Origin: an uncultured Akkermansia sp.
GTDB taxonomy: Bacteria; Verrucomicrobiota; Verrucomicrobiia; Verrucomicrobiales; Akkermansiaceae
Direction: 5' to 3'
Length of the DNA: 64,000 bases
Assembly (NCBI GenBank): GCA_947601655.1
Contig: CANQGG010000003.1
Span: 18,857 to 82,856 of the forward strand
Shown: positions 1 through 12,951 of the stretch, piece by piece
Layout: every line of letters begins with the position of its first letter
Numbering within the stretch: position 1 is the first letter of the stretch
Made by a program: the position numbers and the translations under genes
Notes under the pieces: generated by a model
What the model saw: only the letters and a program-made list of their open reading frames with translations
Databases searched by the model: none
Told to the model about the DNA's origin: nothing

Positions 1-1738
1 CATGAGCTTTGATGAGCTCCACAAGTTTCTCCACAGCTTCCTCCTGCGGGATGTTGATCTGCACCGGCGTGTGTCCGACATACAGATTGATCTTACCCGG
101 CGCGCCGCCGACATAACCGAAATCGGCATCCGACATCTCGCCGGGACCGTTCACAATGCAACCCATAATGGCGATTTTCACGCCTTTCAGGTGACCCGTG
201 GCGGCACGGATGCGCGCCGCGGCTTCGCGGATGTTGTACAGCGTGCGCCCACAGGAGGGACACGATACAAACTCTGCTTTACTCGTACGTACACCGGCAG
301 CTTGAAGAGTATTGTAAGCCAGGTGCAGCGCAGCAGCGGCGTCTTTCTCCCCGCGCACCAGCACCGCGTCCCCTATGCCATCCACCAGCAATGAACCGAG
401 GTTGATTCCCGCCGCCATGGCGGAAGAAAGTTTTTCCCCCGCATGATGCGCCGCATCCGGCGGCACGAAAGTATCCTTCAGCAAGAGGGCATGCCCGGAG
501 GGCAGCTGCGCAGCCAGCAAACGTTGCGCCTGCACGGGGGGCATATCTACGCCATCCTTCACTGCCACAAGGGAAGCCGGAGAATCCTGCAACGCGCGCA
601 TCTGCTCCGCATCCCGAGGATCCACCTCCAGCAACGACAACTGCTCGTAAGCGAGCTCCACGGGCGTGTCGGGAGAAGCATCCCTGCCGCATGCGCGCAG
701 CTGATCGCACTGCGCCTGGGGCAGCGCCACACGCACGGGCTGTTTGCCACCGAGTAAAACGCCGTTCACTTCGCATTGCTCACTTGCGCGGCGCCTGTAC
801 ACCAGAGGATCGAAAGGCGCCGACAACTGCACCGACGGCGAACAGGCGGACGACGAGGAGCCAAACGCGCGGGCAAGCTCGAAGCCCGGCGCCACCTCAC
901 ACACCGCTTCCTCTGTGAGCGATACTCGAAGGGTATCGCCGATGCCATCCGCCAGCAGGGAGCCGATGCCGATGGCGCTCTTAATGCGTGCGTCCTCCCC
1001 TTCCCCGGCCTCCGTCACTCCCAGGTGGATAGGATAGTTCCAGTCGTCCCCAAGCTCCCGGAAACGCTGCACGAGCAAGCGGTAAGCGTGAATCATCACT
1101 TTCACGTCCGACGCTTTCATGGAAAACACCATCGCATGGAAATCAAGCTCTCGCGCCACACGGGCAAACTCAAGCGCACTCTCCACCATTCCCTCCGGCG
1201 TGTCGCCATAACGCGCAAGAATGCGACCGGAGAGCGACCCGTGATTCGCACCCAGACGAATGGCGCGACCATGCTCCTTGCAGAAGAGAACGAAGGGAGT
1301 GAATGCCTCACGAATGCGGTCGATCTCCCGCTCGTAATTCGCCTCCGTGTAGTCCGGCACGGCATCCCCGCGCTTATCCACAAAGTTGCCGGGATTGATG
1401 CGTACCTTCTCCACCCACTTGGCCGCCTCCATCGCGGCATCCGGTTTGAAGTGTATATCCGCCACCAGTGGCACATGGCACCCCGCCGCCCGCAGCTCTC
1501 GCGATATATTCTCCAGATTTGCCGCGTGGCGCTTCGTCTGCGCTGTAAGGCGCACGATCTCGCAGCCCGCCTCCACCAGCTGCAAAGTCTCCGCCACACA
1601 GCCGGCCGTGTCCAGCGTGTCGTGGGTGAGCATGGATTGCACCCGAACGGGATTGGCACCACCCACGGCAGTGTTGCCGATCGCCACCTCACGGGCAACC
1701 CGCCTCACGCGCCGAAAAACATCCGCACAGTAGCTCAT
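1..1738 (-). CDS. ispG: IspG, (E)-4-hydroxy-3-methylbut-2-enyl-diphosphate synthase, long form (3' end beyond window)
   Basis: IspG converts MEcPP to HMBPP in the MEP isoprenoid pathway using a 4Fe-4S cluster. The frame is absent from the ORF track because it runs off the window edge; translating the minus strand from the ATG at 1738 gives MSYCADVFRRVRR, then VRVQSMLTHDT near the N-terminus, YPIHLGVTEAGEGEDARIKS in the middle and MGCIVNGPGEMSDADFGYVG near the end, all diagnostic. About 579 codons are visible, far more than the roughly 370 of the E. coli enzyme, so this is the long form with an insert between the barrel and the cluster domain, as known in Chlamydiae, plants and several PVC bacteria. 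It starts 19 nt after the rpiB::glyA stop, so the two probably share a transcript. Probably only the last few residues are missing. Confidence 0.93.
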   Translation of the reverse strand, partial: MSYCADVFRRVRRVAREVAIGNTAVGGANPVRVQSMLTHDTLDTAGCVAETLQLVEAGCEIVRLTAQTKRHAANLENISRELRAAGCHVPLVADIHFKPDAAMEAAKWVEKVRINPGNFVDKRGDAVPDYTEANYEREIDRIREAFTPFVLFCKEHGRAIRLGANHGSLSGRILARYGDTPEGMVESALEFARVARELDFHAMVFSMKASDVKVMIHAYRLLVQRFRELGDDWNYPIHLGVTEAGEGEDARIKSAIGIGSLLADGIGDTLRVSLTEEAVCEVAPGFELARAFGSSSSACSPSVQLSAPFDPLVYRRRASEQCEVNGVLLGGKQPVRVALPQAQCDQLRACGRDASPDTPVELAYEQLSLLEVDPRDAEQMRALQDSPASLVAVKDGVDMPPVQAQRLLAAQLPSGHALLLKDTFVPPDAAHHAGEKLSSAMAAGINLGSLLVDGIGDAVLVRGEKDAAAALHLAYNTLQAAGVRTSKAEFVSCPSCGRTLYNIREAAARIRAATGHLKGVKIAIMGCIVNGPGEMSDADFGYVGGAPGKINLYVGHTPVQINIPQEEAVEKLVELIKAH

Positions 1739-1757
1739 TGCATTTCCCGCTTCGGGT

Positions 1758-3443
1758 TCAAGGCATGGGGAAATTGCTGTTGAAGGCAGAGATCTCCGCG
1801 CGCAGCTCTTCGTAGTCCGCCGGGTTCTCATGCACCTTCTGCGCGGCAAGGATGCCGAGGCAGCGGCCGATGTACTCCGCCACACGCTTCACATCATCCT
1901 CCTTCATGCCGCGAGTAGTTACCGCAGGAGTGCCGATACGGATGCCGGAAGGAGTGGAGGTGCTGCCTTTGTCGAAGGGAATGGCATTCTTATTCACGGT
2001 GATGCCCACTCGATCCAGTGCAACCTGAGCCTCCGCTCCATTGATGCCCTTCACGCTGAGATCAACGAGGAAACAGTGATTATCCGTGCCGCCGGCAACG
2101 ATGCGGAAACCGAGTTCGGCCATCTTCTCTGCCATGGCCTTGGCGTTCTTCACAATCTGCTGTGCATACTCGCGGAACTCCGGTTTGAGAGCCTCCCCGA
2201 GACAGGCGGCTTTCGCGGCAATCACATGCATGAGCGGTCCGCCCTGCAAACCCGGGAAAGTGGCGCTGTTGAGCTTCTTCGCCCATTTTTCCTTGCACAT
2301 CACCATGCCTCCGCGCGGTCCACGCAGGCTCTTGTGCGTGGTGGTGGATACAAAATCCGCATACGGCACCGGAGACGGATGCACCCCTGCCGCCACCAAA
2401 CCCGCAATGTGCGCCATGTCCACAAACATGATCGCTCCCACCTCATCGCAGATTCGGCGGATACGGGCAAAATCAATCGTACGGGAATACGCTGAAGCCC
2501 CGGCGAGAATGAGCTGAGGCTTCACCTCTCTGGCCTTTGCCTCCAGTGCGTCGTAATCAATGCACTCGGTCTCCGGGCTCACTCCGTAGTGCTCCACCTT
2601 ATACATTTTCCCGGAAAAATTCGCAAAAAAGCCGTGAGAGAGGTGCCCGCCGTGCGCCAAATCCATCGTCAGAATTGTGTCTCCCGGTTGCAGGCATGCC
2701 TGGTAGACGGACATGTTGGCCTGAGACCCGGAATGCGCCTGCACATTCACATGCTCGCAACCGAACAACGCCTTCGCGCGGTCGATCGCCAACTGCTCCA
2801 CCTTGTCCACAACCTCGCAACCGCCGTACCATCTCTTGCCGGGATAGCCCTCAGCATACTTATTCGTCAACACCGAACCCTGCGCCTCCATCACCGACGG
2901 AGAAGCGAAATTCTCCGACGCAATGAGTTCGATGTTGTTGTTCTGCCGTCTCCTCTCTTCCTCAATGTAGCCCGCCAACTCCGGATCACTCATCGCCAGC
3001 GGTGAACCACTCGCTTTCAGCAGCCGCTGCACGTGCCGCCCGCCCTCAAACTCTGCCATCAACCACGTGTGCAAGATATCATCCAAATCTTCCGGGGTGA
3101 TAAAGGCCGATGCAAGGCACATCACGTTGGAATCATTGTGCTGACGCGAAAGCGCAGCGATCTGCGGCGTACGGACAAGCGTGGCACGCACCCCCTTCCA
3201 GCGATTTGCCGCGATGCTCATTCCCAGCCCTGAAAAGCAGATCAAAATCCCGCGGTCAGCCCGCCCGTCCACCACGCGCTTGCATACCGCATTCGCGTAG
3301 TCCGAATAGTCGCACGACTCCCGGCTCATCGTCCCCACATCCTCCACCTGAAGTCCCCATTCCCTGAGCATTTCAACTGCCGCTTCTTTCAGATCTACCC
3401 CTTTGTGATCTGCTCCGATGACGATGCGTATCTCTTTATTCAT
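1758..3443 (-). CDS. glyA: RpiB-GlyA fusion: ribose-5-phosphate isomerase B + serine hydroxymethyltransferase
   Basis: One uninterrupted ORF joins two enzymes. Residues 1 to about 145 are an RpiB/LacAB-type isomerase (IGADHKG at the start, SRQHNDSNV near the end). The Cys of the active-site loop is present, but the usual GTGIG after it reads FSGLG. Residues from about 151 are a complete SHMT ([23 protein letters not shown] lysine about 371 in [28 protein letters not shown]), making glycine and methylene-THF from serine. The ORF track begins 19 codons upstream; the ATG at 3443 is chosen because it matches the RpiB N-terminus. Met151 could in principle start a separate SHMT, but no Shine-Dalgarno sequence precedes it. 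rpiB and glyA are neighbours in some bacteria; a true fusion is unusual. Whether the isomerase half is active is uncertain because of the changed loop. Confidence 0.9.
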   Translation of the reverse strand: MNKEIRIVIGADHKGVDLKEAAVEMLREWGLQVEDVGTMSRESCDYSDYANAVCKRVVDGRADRGILICFSGLGMSIAANRWKGVRATLVRTPQIAALSRQHNDSNVMCLASAFITPEDLDDILHTWLMAEFEGGRHVQRLLKASGSPLAMSDPELAGYIEEERRRQNNNIELIASENFASPSVMEAQGSVLTNKYAEGYPGKRWYGGCEVVDKVEQLAIDRAKALFGCEHVNVQAHSGSQANMSVYQACLQPGDTILTMDLAHGGHLSHGFFANFSGKMYKVEHYGVSPETECIDYDALEAKAREVKPQLILAGASAYSRTIDFARIRRICDEVGAIMFVDMAHIAGLVAAGVHPSPVPYADFVSTTTHKSLRGPRGGMVMCKEKWAKKLNSATFPGLQGGPLMHVIAAKAACLGEALKPEFREYAQQIVKNAKAMAEKMAELGFRIVAGGTDNHCFLVDLSVKGINGAEAQVALDRVGITVNKNAIPFDKGSTSTPSGIRIGTPAVTTRGMKEDDVKRVAEYIGRCLGILAAQKVHENPADYEELRAEISAFNSNFPMP

Positions 3444-3473
3444 AATCCCGGGCGCGCTCCGCGCCGACCTCCT
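3444..3473 (-). promoter_or_regulatory. Shine-Dalgarno separated from the rpiB::glyA start by a hairpin
   Basis: On the minus strand a strong AGGAGG (3468-3473) lies 24 nt before the ATG at 3443, too far for normal use. Between them is a perfect 6-bp stem, GGCGCG-GAG-CGCGCC (3451-3465). Folding it would bring the SD to about 9 nt from the ATG. Functional use is inference. Confidence 0.45.
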
Positions 3474-3626
3474 TTTACCACACCGGCACGCCGCGTGCAA
3501 GCGTTTTCACGTACGCACACCCATTTCCTTGCGCCTCTCTCGCAGCCCGATACGAGGAAGAAGAAGCTATTCTTCCCGGGCCTCGTTCCTTCCCAACCAC
3601 GCCCCGAAACGAGGCGCCCCCCGCGT

Positions 3627-3710
3627 TACCACCGACGGGACTCGAACCCGTACAGCCCGAAGGCCGGGAGATTTTAAGTCTCCTGCGTCTACCGATTCCG
3701 CCACAGTGGC
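3627..3710 (-). tRNA. tRNA-Leu (anticodon UAA)
   Basis: The minus strand folds as an 84-nt class II tRNA: acceptor GCCACTG pairs with CGGTGGT (one G-U end pair and one G-U internal pair), discriminator A, anticodon stem-loop GGAGACTTAAAATCTCC with anticodon TAA, a variable arm CCCGGCCTTCGGGC typical of leucine/serine tRNAs, and a T-loop GGTTCGAGTCC. No CCA is encoded; the genome continues ACG after the discriminator. It stands alone between the rpiB::glyA and topoisomerase genes. Confidence 0.93.
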
Positions 3711-3775
3711 AAAAGAGGATCGGGGGAATTGTACACGAAGCGCGCGAGGAAGGCAATTCTTTTTAGGGGTGCAAG

Positions 3776-3903
3776 GGGCAAACGCATTGGGAATGCGTTT
3801 GCCAAAGATGTACCATGGAGCATGTATTAAATTTGCGCGCTTGCGCGCGAAACTGCGGAGCAGGAGCGAGGCGAATTTTTGAATCGGTGCGGTTTTGGGA
3901 ACG
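3776..3903. repeat. Intergenic mosaic repeat element A (truncated copy)
   Basis: This copy begins with the family's two terminal repeats back to back, GGGCAAACGCATT followed by GAATGCGTTTGCC. Next come a short ATGTACCAT word, the hairpin GCGCGCTTGCGCGC, and a segment ending GGGAACGGAAA that matches element E (38968-39255) and element F. No far-end terminal repeat is found, so it seems truncated. It ends just before the topoisomerase promoter. Confidence 0.7.
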
Positions 3904-3932
3904 GAAAATTGCAAAAGCACAGGAGTACACGC

Positions 3933-3960
3933 TTGAAAAAAGAGGCAAATTTGGTAGAAT
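3933..3960 (+). promoter_or_regulatory. Promoter of the topoisomerase A gene
   Basis: TTGAAA (3933-3938), 16-nt spacer, TAGAAT (3955-3960). Only 15 nt separate the -10 box from the ATG at 3976, so the leader would be about 8 nt. No Shine-Dalgarno is present. Confidence 0.6.
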
Positions 3961-3975
3961 CGTGCAGCGAAGCGT

Positions 3976-6099
3976 ATGAGTGAAGAGAGCGTACCGGTCT
4001 ACATGCAGGACAATCCGAGCAAGATTCAACGGATGTTCGGGGACTATTATCTGGAATACGCATCCTACGTGATTTTAGAGCGAGCCGTACCTCATATCGA
4101 CGACGGGCTCAAGCCGGTGCAGCGCCGCCTGCTGCACTCCATGGAGCGAATGGATGATGGACGTTTCAACAAGGTGGCCAACATCGTGGGCGACACCATG
4201 AAATACCACCCGCACGGGGATGCGAGTATCGGAAGCGCCCTCGTAACGCTTGGGCAGAAAAAACTGCTGATTGATACCCAGGGGAACTGGGGGAACATCC
4301 TGACCGGAGATGCCGCCGCAGCGCCGCGGTACATTGAGGCGAGACTCTCAGCTTTCGCAAAGGAAGTCGTCTACAGCCCCAAAGTGACGCAGTGGAAGCT
4401 CAGCTACGATGGGCGCAACAAGGAGCCGGTAGCCCTGCCGGTAAAGTTCCCGCTGCTGCTGGCGCAAGGCGCGCTGGGCATTGCCGTGGGGATGAACTGC
4501 CTCATCCTGCCGCACAATTTCAACGAAATTATCGAGGCCGCCATCCACTATCTGCGCGGGGAGACGTTTGAACTCTACCCGGACTTTCCCACCGGCGGTC
4601 TGCTGGATGTGAGCGGTTACAACGACGGCACCGGCAACAGCCGCCTTCGCTGCCGCGCGAGACTGGACACCTCCACCAAGCGTCTCATCCGCATCACGGA
4701 AATTCCTTTCGGCACCACCACGGAATCCGTCATTCAGAGTATCGAATCTGCACTGGAAAAGGGCAAACTCAAGCTGGCAAAAATTGAGGATAACACGGCG
4801 GCTCAAGCGGACATTCTGCTGCACCTGCCGACGGGTGTGGACGTAGAAAAAACCTGCAAGGCGCTGTACGCCTTCACTGAGTGCCAGGTGAGCATTTCAC
4901 CGAAGGCGGTGGTGATTCAGGATCGCAAACCGGTGTTTATGGGCGTGAGTGAAATCCTGAAGGCGAATGTGGACAACACACGCGACATCCTGCGCCGCGA
5001 ACTGGAGGTGCGCCTCGGTGAGCTTCAGGAAGCCTGGGTGCAAGCGTCTCTGGAAAAAATCTTCATTGAGAAACGCATTTACAAGGTGCTGGAGCAGAGC
5101 GAGAGCTGGGAAAACTCCCTCGCGCAAATTGCAAAAAAACTCGCGCCGTACGTTGCAGAGTTCATCCGACCGATCACGGAGGAGGACATCATTCGTCTCA
5201 CGGAGATTCGCATCAAAAAAATCGCCAAGTACGAAATTCACGAGGCCGAGGAGCACATCATCGACCTTGAAAAACAGATGGAGCAGACTCGCAGGAACCT
5301 TGCGCAACTCACCCGCTTCACCATCCGCTGGTTCGAGAGCCTGCAGAAAAAGTACGGTGAAGGACGCGAACGCCTCACCGAACTCACGACCTTCGACTCC
5401 CTCACCCGCGCAGAAGCCGCCGTGGAAAATGAAACTCTCTACATTGACGATGAAGGGTTCGCCGGTTATGGCGTCAAGAAGGGACAGGCCATTGAAAAAT
5501 GTTCCACTATGAGCGATATCCTGACCATCGACTCACACGGAGTTATGATGGTGCGCCGTGTGCAGGAAAAATTCTACGTCGGCAAAAATTTGCTCGATAT
5601 ACGCGTCCTGCGACCCGGTCAGGACTGGGTCTTTAATATGATCTACCGGGACGGCAAGGAAGGCACTTCGTACGCCAAGCGGTTCCGTCTGGGAGGCTTT
5701 ACGCGCGAGAAAGAATACCAGCTCACGCAAGGCACGAAAGGCACTCGCATCTTCTTCTTCTCCGTGCACGCCACTGAAGATGACAGTTCCGCCATCAAAG
5801 TCAACGTCTTCCTGAAGAATCAACTCAAGAAACTGCGCCGCCCCATTCCATTTGATTTTGCCAAGCTTCGAGTGAAGGGTCGCGCCGTGCTGGGCAACAT
5901 TGTCACCAAGAACCCGGTAGAGCGCATTGCACGCGCTATGGCAGCAGCCTCAACGGAGGAAAATGAGCAGCAGGAGGCCACCCTCACTCCGGTCCCGGGG
6001 GAATTAACTTCTCAGGGGACTCAGGAAAAGCCGGAAAAAACGACGACAAAAAGTGAAGAAGCAACCGGGGAAGGCGAGCAGATGAGCTGGGATTTCTGA
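3976..6099 (+). CDS. parC: Type IIA DNA topoisomerase subunit A (ParC / GyrA family)
   Basis: This is the DNA-breaking subunit of topoisomerase IV or gyrase, which passes one duplex through another with a GyrB/ParE partner (not in this window). The N-terminal winged-helix domain is intact: YASYVILERAVPHIDDGLKP, MKYHPHGDASIG and the catalytic tyrosine in AAAPRYIEARLS. A tower and coiled-coil region follows (IHEAEEHIIDLEKQMEQTRR). At 707 aa with a short divergent C-terminal domain and an acidic, low-complexity tail (EKPEKTTTKSEEATGEGE), it resembles the ParC-like branch more than full GyrA; I see no GyrA box. The start is supported by the promoter 15 nt upstream and by the fit of MSEESVPVYMQ to the domain start. 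The gene name is the likelier of two options. Confidence 0.88.
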   Translation: MSEESVPVYMQDNPSKIQRMFGDYYLEYASYVILERAVPHIDDGLKPVQRRLLHSMERMDDGRFNKVANIVGDTMKYHPHGDASIGSALVTLGQKKLLIDTQGNWGNILTGDAAAAPRYIEARLSAFAKEVVYSPKVTQWKLSYDGRNKEPVALPVKFPLLLAQGALGIAVGMNCLILPHNFNEIIEAAIHYLRGETFELYPDFPTGGLLDVSGYNDGTGNSRLRCRARLDTSTKRLIRITEIPFGTTTESVIQSIESALEKGKLKLAKIEDNTAAQADILLHLPTGVDVEKTCKALYAFTECQVSISPKAVVIQDRKPVFMGVSEILKANVDNTRDILRRELEVRLGELQEAWVQASLEKIFIEKRIYKVLEQSESWENSLAQIAKKLAPYVAEFIRPITEEDIIRLTEIRIKKIAKYEIHEAEEHIIDLEKQMEQTRRNLAQLTRFTIRWFESLQKKYGEGRERLTELTTFDSLTRAEAAVENETLYIDDEGFAGYGVKKGQAIEKCSTMSDILTIDSHGVMMVRRVQEKFYVGKNLLDIRVLRPGQDWVFNMIYRDGKEGTSYAKRFRLGGFTREKEYQLTQGTKGTRIFFFSVHATEDDSSAIKVNVFLKNQLKKLRRPIPFDFAKLRVKGRAVLGNIVTKNPVERIARAMAAASTEENEQQEATLTPVPGELTSQGTQEKPEKTTTKSEEATGEGEQMSWDF

Positions 6100-6125
6100 G
6101 AAGCTCCCTATCTGCTGCGAAAAAA

Positions 6126-6391
6126 GGCGAAACAATCGCATTTGAAATGCGTTTGCTAATGTACCATTTGAGATGTACCGTGTACCATGTAGCAGAGCGG
6201 TGGATACGGCTCCGCTTATCCACAAACCTTTCTAGCCAGCAACCGCGTATGTTGAACCCTCCACCTCAGCTAAAGCTTCGCAGCTCCGCGCGCTAGCGCG
6301 CTAACTTAATACATGGTCCATGGTCCATGGTACATCGGTACATGGTACATCATTCCTGGTCCATCGGTACATGTGACAGTGCGTTTGCCCT
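6126..6391. repeat. Intergenic mosaic repeat element B
   Basis: It fills the gap between the topoisomerase and ligA. The left end is a degenerate terminal-repeat pair (TCGCATTTGAAATGCGTTTGC), the right end is GTGCGTTTGCCCTGA. Inside are TGTACCATTTGAGATGTACC, a segment GGTGGATACGGCTCCGC, the GCGCGC hairpin in reverse orientation compared with elements A, C, D and E, and a run of TGGTCCATGGTACAT-type palindromic words. No gene is seen in it. Confidence 0.72.
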
Positions 6392-6403
6392 GAGCGCTAT
6401 TGA

Positions 6404-10421
<4,018 letters not shown>

Positions 10422-10448
10422 AGCTTCTTCGTAAATGCGATCCCCGAT

Positions 10449-10865
10449 TTAGCGTTTCCTGGATGAGCTGCGACGAGCAGCCACGCGCTTGGTCTTCCCG
10501 GACGACACCTTGCGCACGACGCGGGCTCTCCCTTTCCCCCGTGATGATGCGACTTTTCTTCCGCGCACAGAACTCCGACTGCGAACAACGCTCGGCCGAT
10601 AGTCTGACTCTCGTACCGGTGTGCGGGCGGTCTGAGCAGCGGCAAAATAGGCCTTACGCTGGTCACTCAATGAGTAATTAGCGGCATTTTGACTTCGGAA
10701 ATATGCCTGATATGCGGGATCCACCTGACCGATGTGCACCACGGCATCGCTGTAGTTCCTCACTCCCACGCTCCCGCCGGGAGGAAGACTCTGCTGGCAT
10801 GAAACCCCTCCCAACAGGCAGCCCCCCATCAATATTCCTCGTATCAACATGCAAGAATTTCTCAT
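10449..10865 (-). CDS. Small basic lipoprotein, unknown function
   Basis: Starting at the ATG at 10865 gives a 138-aa protein with a lipoprotein signal (MRNSCMLIRGILMGGCLLGG followed by VSC), so Cys26 is the likely lipidated residue. The mature part contains VGVRNYSDAVVHIGQVDPAY and ends in a strongly basic Arg/Lys/Ser tail (KRVAARRSSSRKR). Its ATG overlaps the stop of the upstream small lipoprotein gene as ATGA, implying translational coupling; the ORF-track start further upstream is therefore rejected. The basic tail might bind peptidoglycan, LPS or DNA, but this is a guess. Confidence 0.65.
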   Translation of the reverse strand: MRNSCMLIRGILMGGCLLGGVSCQQSLPPGGSVGVRNYSDAVVHIGQVDPAYQAYFRSQNAANYSLSDQRKAYFAAAQTARTPVRESDYRPSVVRSRSSVRGRKVASSRGKGRARVVRKVSSGKTKRVAARRSSSRKR

Positions 10866-11008
10866 GGCGCAATCGCATTGAAGAGGTTTCCCGGCAAGCT
10901 CGTGAAGTATCGTAAAATTCCCTCCACCGTACTGCAACTGCTCAGCATGACGACGCAAGCGAGCAACAACATGATTATCAGCAACCTTTTCTGCACAGTA
11001 AACTTCAT
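10862..11008 (-). CDS. 48-aa lipoprotein, unknown function
   Basis: From the ATG at 11008 the product is MKFTVQKRLLIIMLLLACVV followed by MLSSCSTVEGI, a clear signal peptide with lipobox LSSC and a short mature part of about 22 residues ending LPGNLFNAIAP. It is preceded by a weak GAAAGGG ribosome site. It is the first gene of the run and its stop overlaps the next start (ATGA). It resembles very small entericidin-type lipoproteins only in size and layout. Confidence 0.6.
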   Translation of the reverse strand: MKFTVQKRLLIIMLLLACVVMLSSCSTVEGILRYFTSLPGNLFNAIAP

Positions 11009-11220
11009 GTCCCTTTCTGAGTGAAACCTATACCATCGGAAGTGTAACACACTCTTTTCCTGTTGCCAATCACAAAACAACCCGCAGAACAATCACCCGA
11101 GAAAAAAAATAAGCTCAATACCTTGCAAACAAGGCAATTACTCAATTACACAGCTCAGGGATTCAAAAATCCTCCCGGATCCGCTGTGTTTTAGCTCACA
11201 AGCCCAATTCGCAACACTGA

Positions 11221-11254
11221 TGCCGCAGGAAAGCTGGGAAGCCCTCCTGCGGCA
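11221..11254 (-). terminator. Hairpin downstream of the GH109 gene
   Basis: A perfect 10-bp inverted repeat, TGCCGCAGGA ... TCCTGCGGCA, lies 14 bp past the GH109 stop. No T-run follows on the minus strand, so it may stabilise the 3' end rather than terminate by itself. Confidence 0.45.
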
Positions 11255-11267
11255 CCGGAGAGAAAAA

Positions 11268-12740
11268 TTACTGAATCACAGGCAGTTTGGCGGTGTTTTG
11301 CCAGTCTCCACGGGTGAAGTCCGGGAATACCTGGGGAGCGCCATTCTCATTCACCGATTTTTCAGAAAGCGGACCGACCGCGGACCAGAACGCACCCTCA
11401 TACACGTTTTGATCCATCGGTTCGCCGTTATGCAGGCACTCAATTACCCGATAGAGCATGATGTAGTCCATCCCGCCGTGCCCCCCGTTCTTGCGGGCCG
11501 CCTCGCCGAGACGCTTGTAGAGAGGATGGTCGTACTTATCGTAAAGGGCTTTTTCAGCCTGGGCGCCCTGATACCACTGGTGGTAGCTGCCGGTGGTCGC
11601 TATTTCTCCGGCTCCCGGCTGCCCCTTCTCCGGAGCATCGGTGACACCGGGTCCGAGCTTCTCCCCGGCCACGCGCAGCGGGTAATCGGCCAGCGTTCCT
11701 TCCGTCCCCTGAATCATGTTCTTGCGGTCGTACGGACGAGGGCTTGTCTCATCCCATTGCACAATGATGGTCCGCCCCTTTTTCGTCTTAATGATGGAAT
11801 TGCTGATATCGCCACACTTAAAGTTGAGCTTATTCCATTTATGGTCAGCGGGGAAATGCTTTTTCGCGTAGGCGGCACGACCAATGGCAGGGCTACTGAA
11901 TGAAACAATGCGGTCGAAGGTGTCCTCACCTCGGGCGAGACTCATGTACTGCGCCACAGGACCAAGTCCATGGGTGGGGTAAAGATTGCCGTTGCGCCCT
12001 GCGTAGTGGTAAGTACGCCAGGAACCGCAGCCGCGGTTCTCACTCCACATTTGGGAGCGTAGCTCGTGGATATAGGCCGCTTCCCCGTGCAGGAGCTCGC
12101 CGATCACACCCTGGCGCACCATATTCAGGAACATGAGCTCATTGCGTCCATAATTGCAGTTTTCCAGCATCATGCAGTGCTTCTTTGTACGTTCGGCCGT
12201 ATCCACCACACGCCACAAATCTTTGAGTGTAATGGCCAATGGCACCTCCACAAAAGCGTGTGCGCCGCTCTCCATGGCGTCGATGGCCATCTGCGCGTGA
12301 GTCTCCCACGGAGTATTGATGATCACTGCATCCGGCTTTACCTCTTCCAGCATCTTCTTGTATGCATCCGGACTGCCGCTGTACTCTGCAGGCCGTTTAC
12401 CGGTTTTCTTCTCCATTTGGTCGGCTGTGCGTTTCACGGCGTCTCCATATACGTCACAAACCGCCACGAGTTCGCAGTTGGGGATGGCGGCAAAATGGGG
12501 GGTCTGCAGGGATCCACGCTCGCCCAGACCGATCACTGCCACGCGCACGGTTTCAATTTTCGGCGCTCGGAAGCCACCCATGTAAATGGAACCTTCCGGG
12601 CGTGGAGAAGCTGCGGAAGTATCGACATTAGCGATATTTTCAGCATGCGTTTGCTCCGCATACACAGGCGAAAGGTTACCTTCCTGCGCACTGCATAAGG
12701 CAGCGGCACCAACCCAGGCTATGATATATTTCTTTAACAT
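11268..12740 (-). CDS. Exported Gfo/Idh/MocA-family protein, GH109-type glycosidase (alpha-N-acetylgalactosaminidase-like)
   Basis: A 490-aa protein with a signal peptide (MLKKYIIAWVGAAALCSAQ) and an NAD-binding Rossmann motif VAVIGLGERG near residue 66. Downstream motifs ENCNYGRNE, YPTHGLGPVAQY and GGHGGMDYIM are the pattern seen in GH109 enzymes, which use enzyme-bound NAD+ to remove alpha-linked GalNAc from glycans, as known from Akkermansia and Elizabethkingia. Length fits the family. It is transcribed divergently from the sulfatase, so the pair looks like a mucin-glycan locus. The exact specificity (GalNAc or another sugar, or an ordinary oxidoreductase) cannot be told from sequence alone. 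Confidence 0.8.
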   Translation of the reverse strand: MLKKYIIAWVGAAALCSAQEGNLSPVYAEQTHAENIANVDTSAASPRPEGSIYMGGFRAPKIETVRVAVIGLGERGSLQTPHFAAIPNCELVAVCDVYGDAVKRTADQMEKKTGKRPAEYSGSPDAYKKMLEEVKPDAVIINTPWETHAQMAIDAMESGAHAFVEVPLAITLKDLWRVVDTAERTKKHCMMLENCNYGRNELMFLNMVRQGVIGELLHGEAAYIHELRSQMWSENRGCGSWRTYHYAGRNGNLYPTHGLGPVAQYMSLARGEDTFDRIVSFSSPAIGRAAYAKKHFPADHKWNKLNFKCGDISNSIIKTKKGRTIIVQWDETSPRPYDRKNMIQGTEGTLADYPLRVAGEKLGPGVTDAPEKGQPGAGEIATTGSYHQWYQGAQAEKALYDKYDHPLYKRLGEAARKNGGHGGMDYIMLYRVIECLHNGEPMDQNVYEGAFWSAVGPLSEKSVNENGAPQVFPDFTRGDWQNTAKLPVIQ

Positions 12741-12913
12741 AAGCGTTCGGTAAAATTGAGGGGGGAACTCGTACTGGACGATACCTTTAGTAATACGTCC
12801 TTCTTTCTCTTAACCTTTCATCAAAATATATTTTCATGCAAAAAATTCGCTGGCCCTCCTCAGAGGCCTGTCCGGCCGCCCCACGCGGCGATACCACCGC
12901 GCTTAATATGAGC

Positions 12914-12943
12914 TTGACGATCAAGGTTAGTTTGTGAGAAAAT
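12914..12943 (+). promoter_or_regulatory. Possible promoter of the sulfatase
   Basis: TTGACG (12914-12919), 18-nt spacer, GAAAAT (12938-12943), followed by 8 nt and the ATG at 12952. The -10 box is imperfect. The 210-bp gap to the GH109 gene holds no other feature I can support. Confidence 0.4.
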
Positions 12944-12951
12944 CCCCCCGT

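Noticed and set aside
776-1783. 335-aa plus-strand ORF
   Set aside because: It lies antisense to ispG, whose minus-strand frame has clear family motifs over the whole length; the plus-strand translation resembles no protein family.
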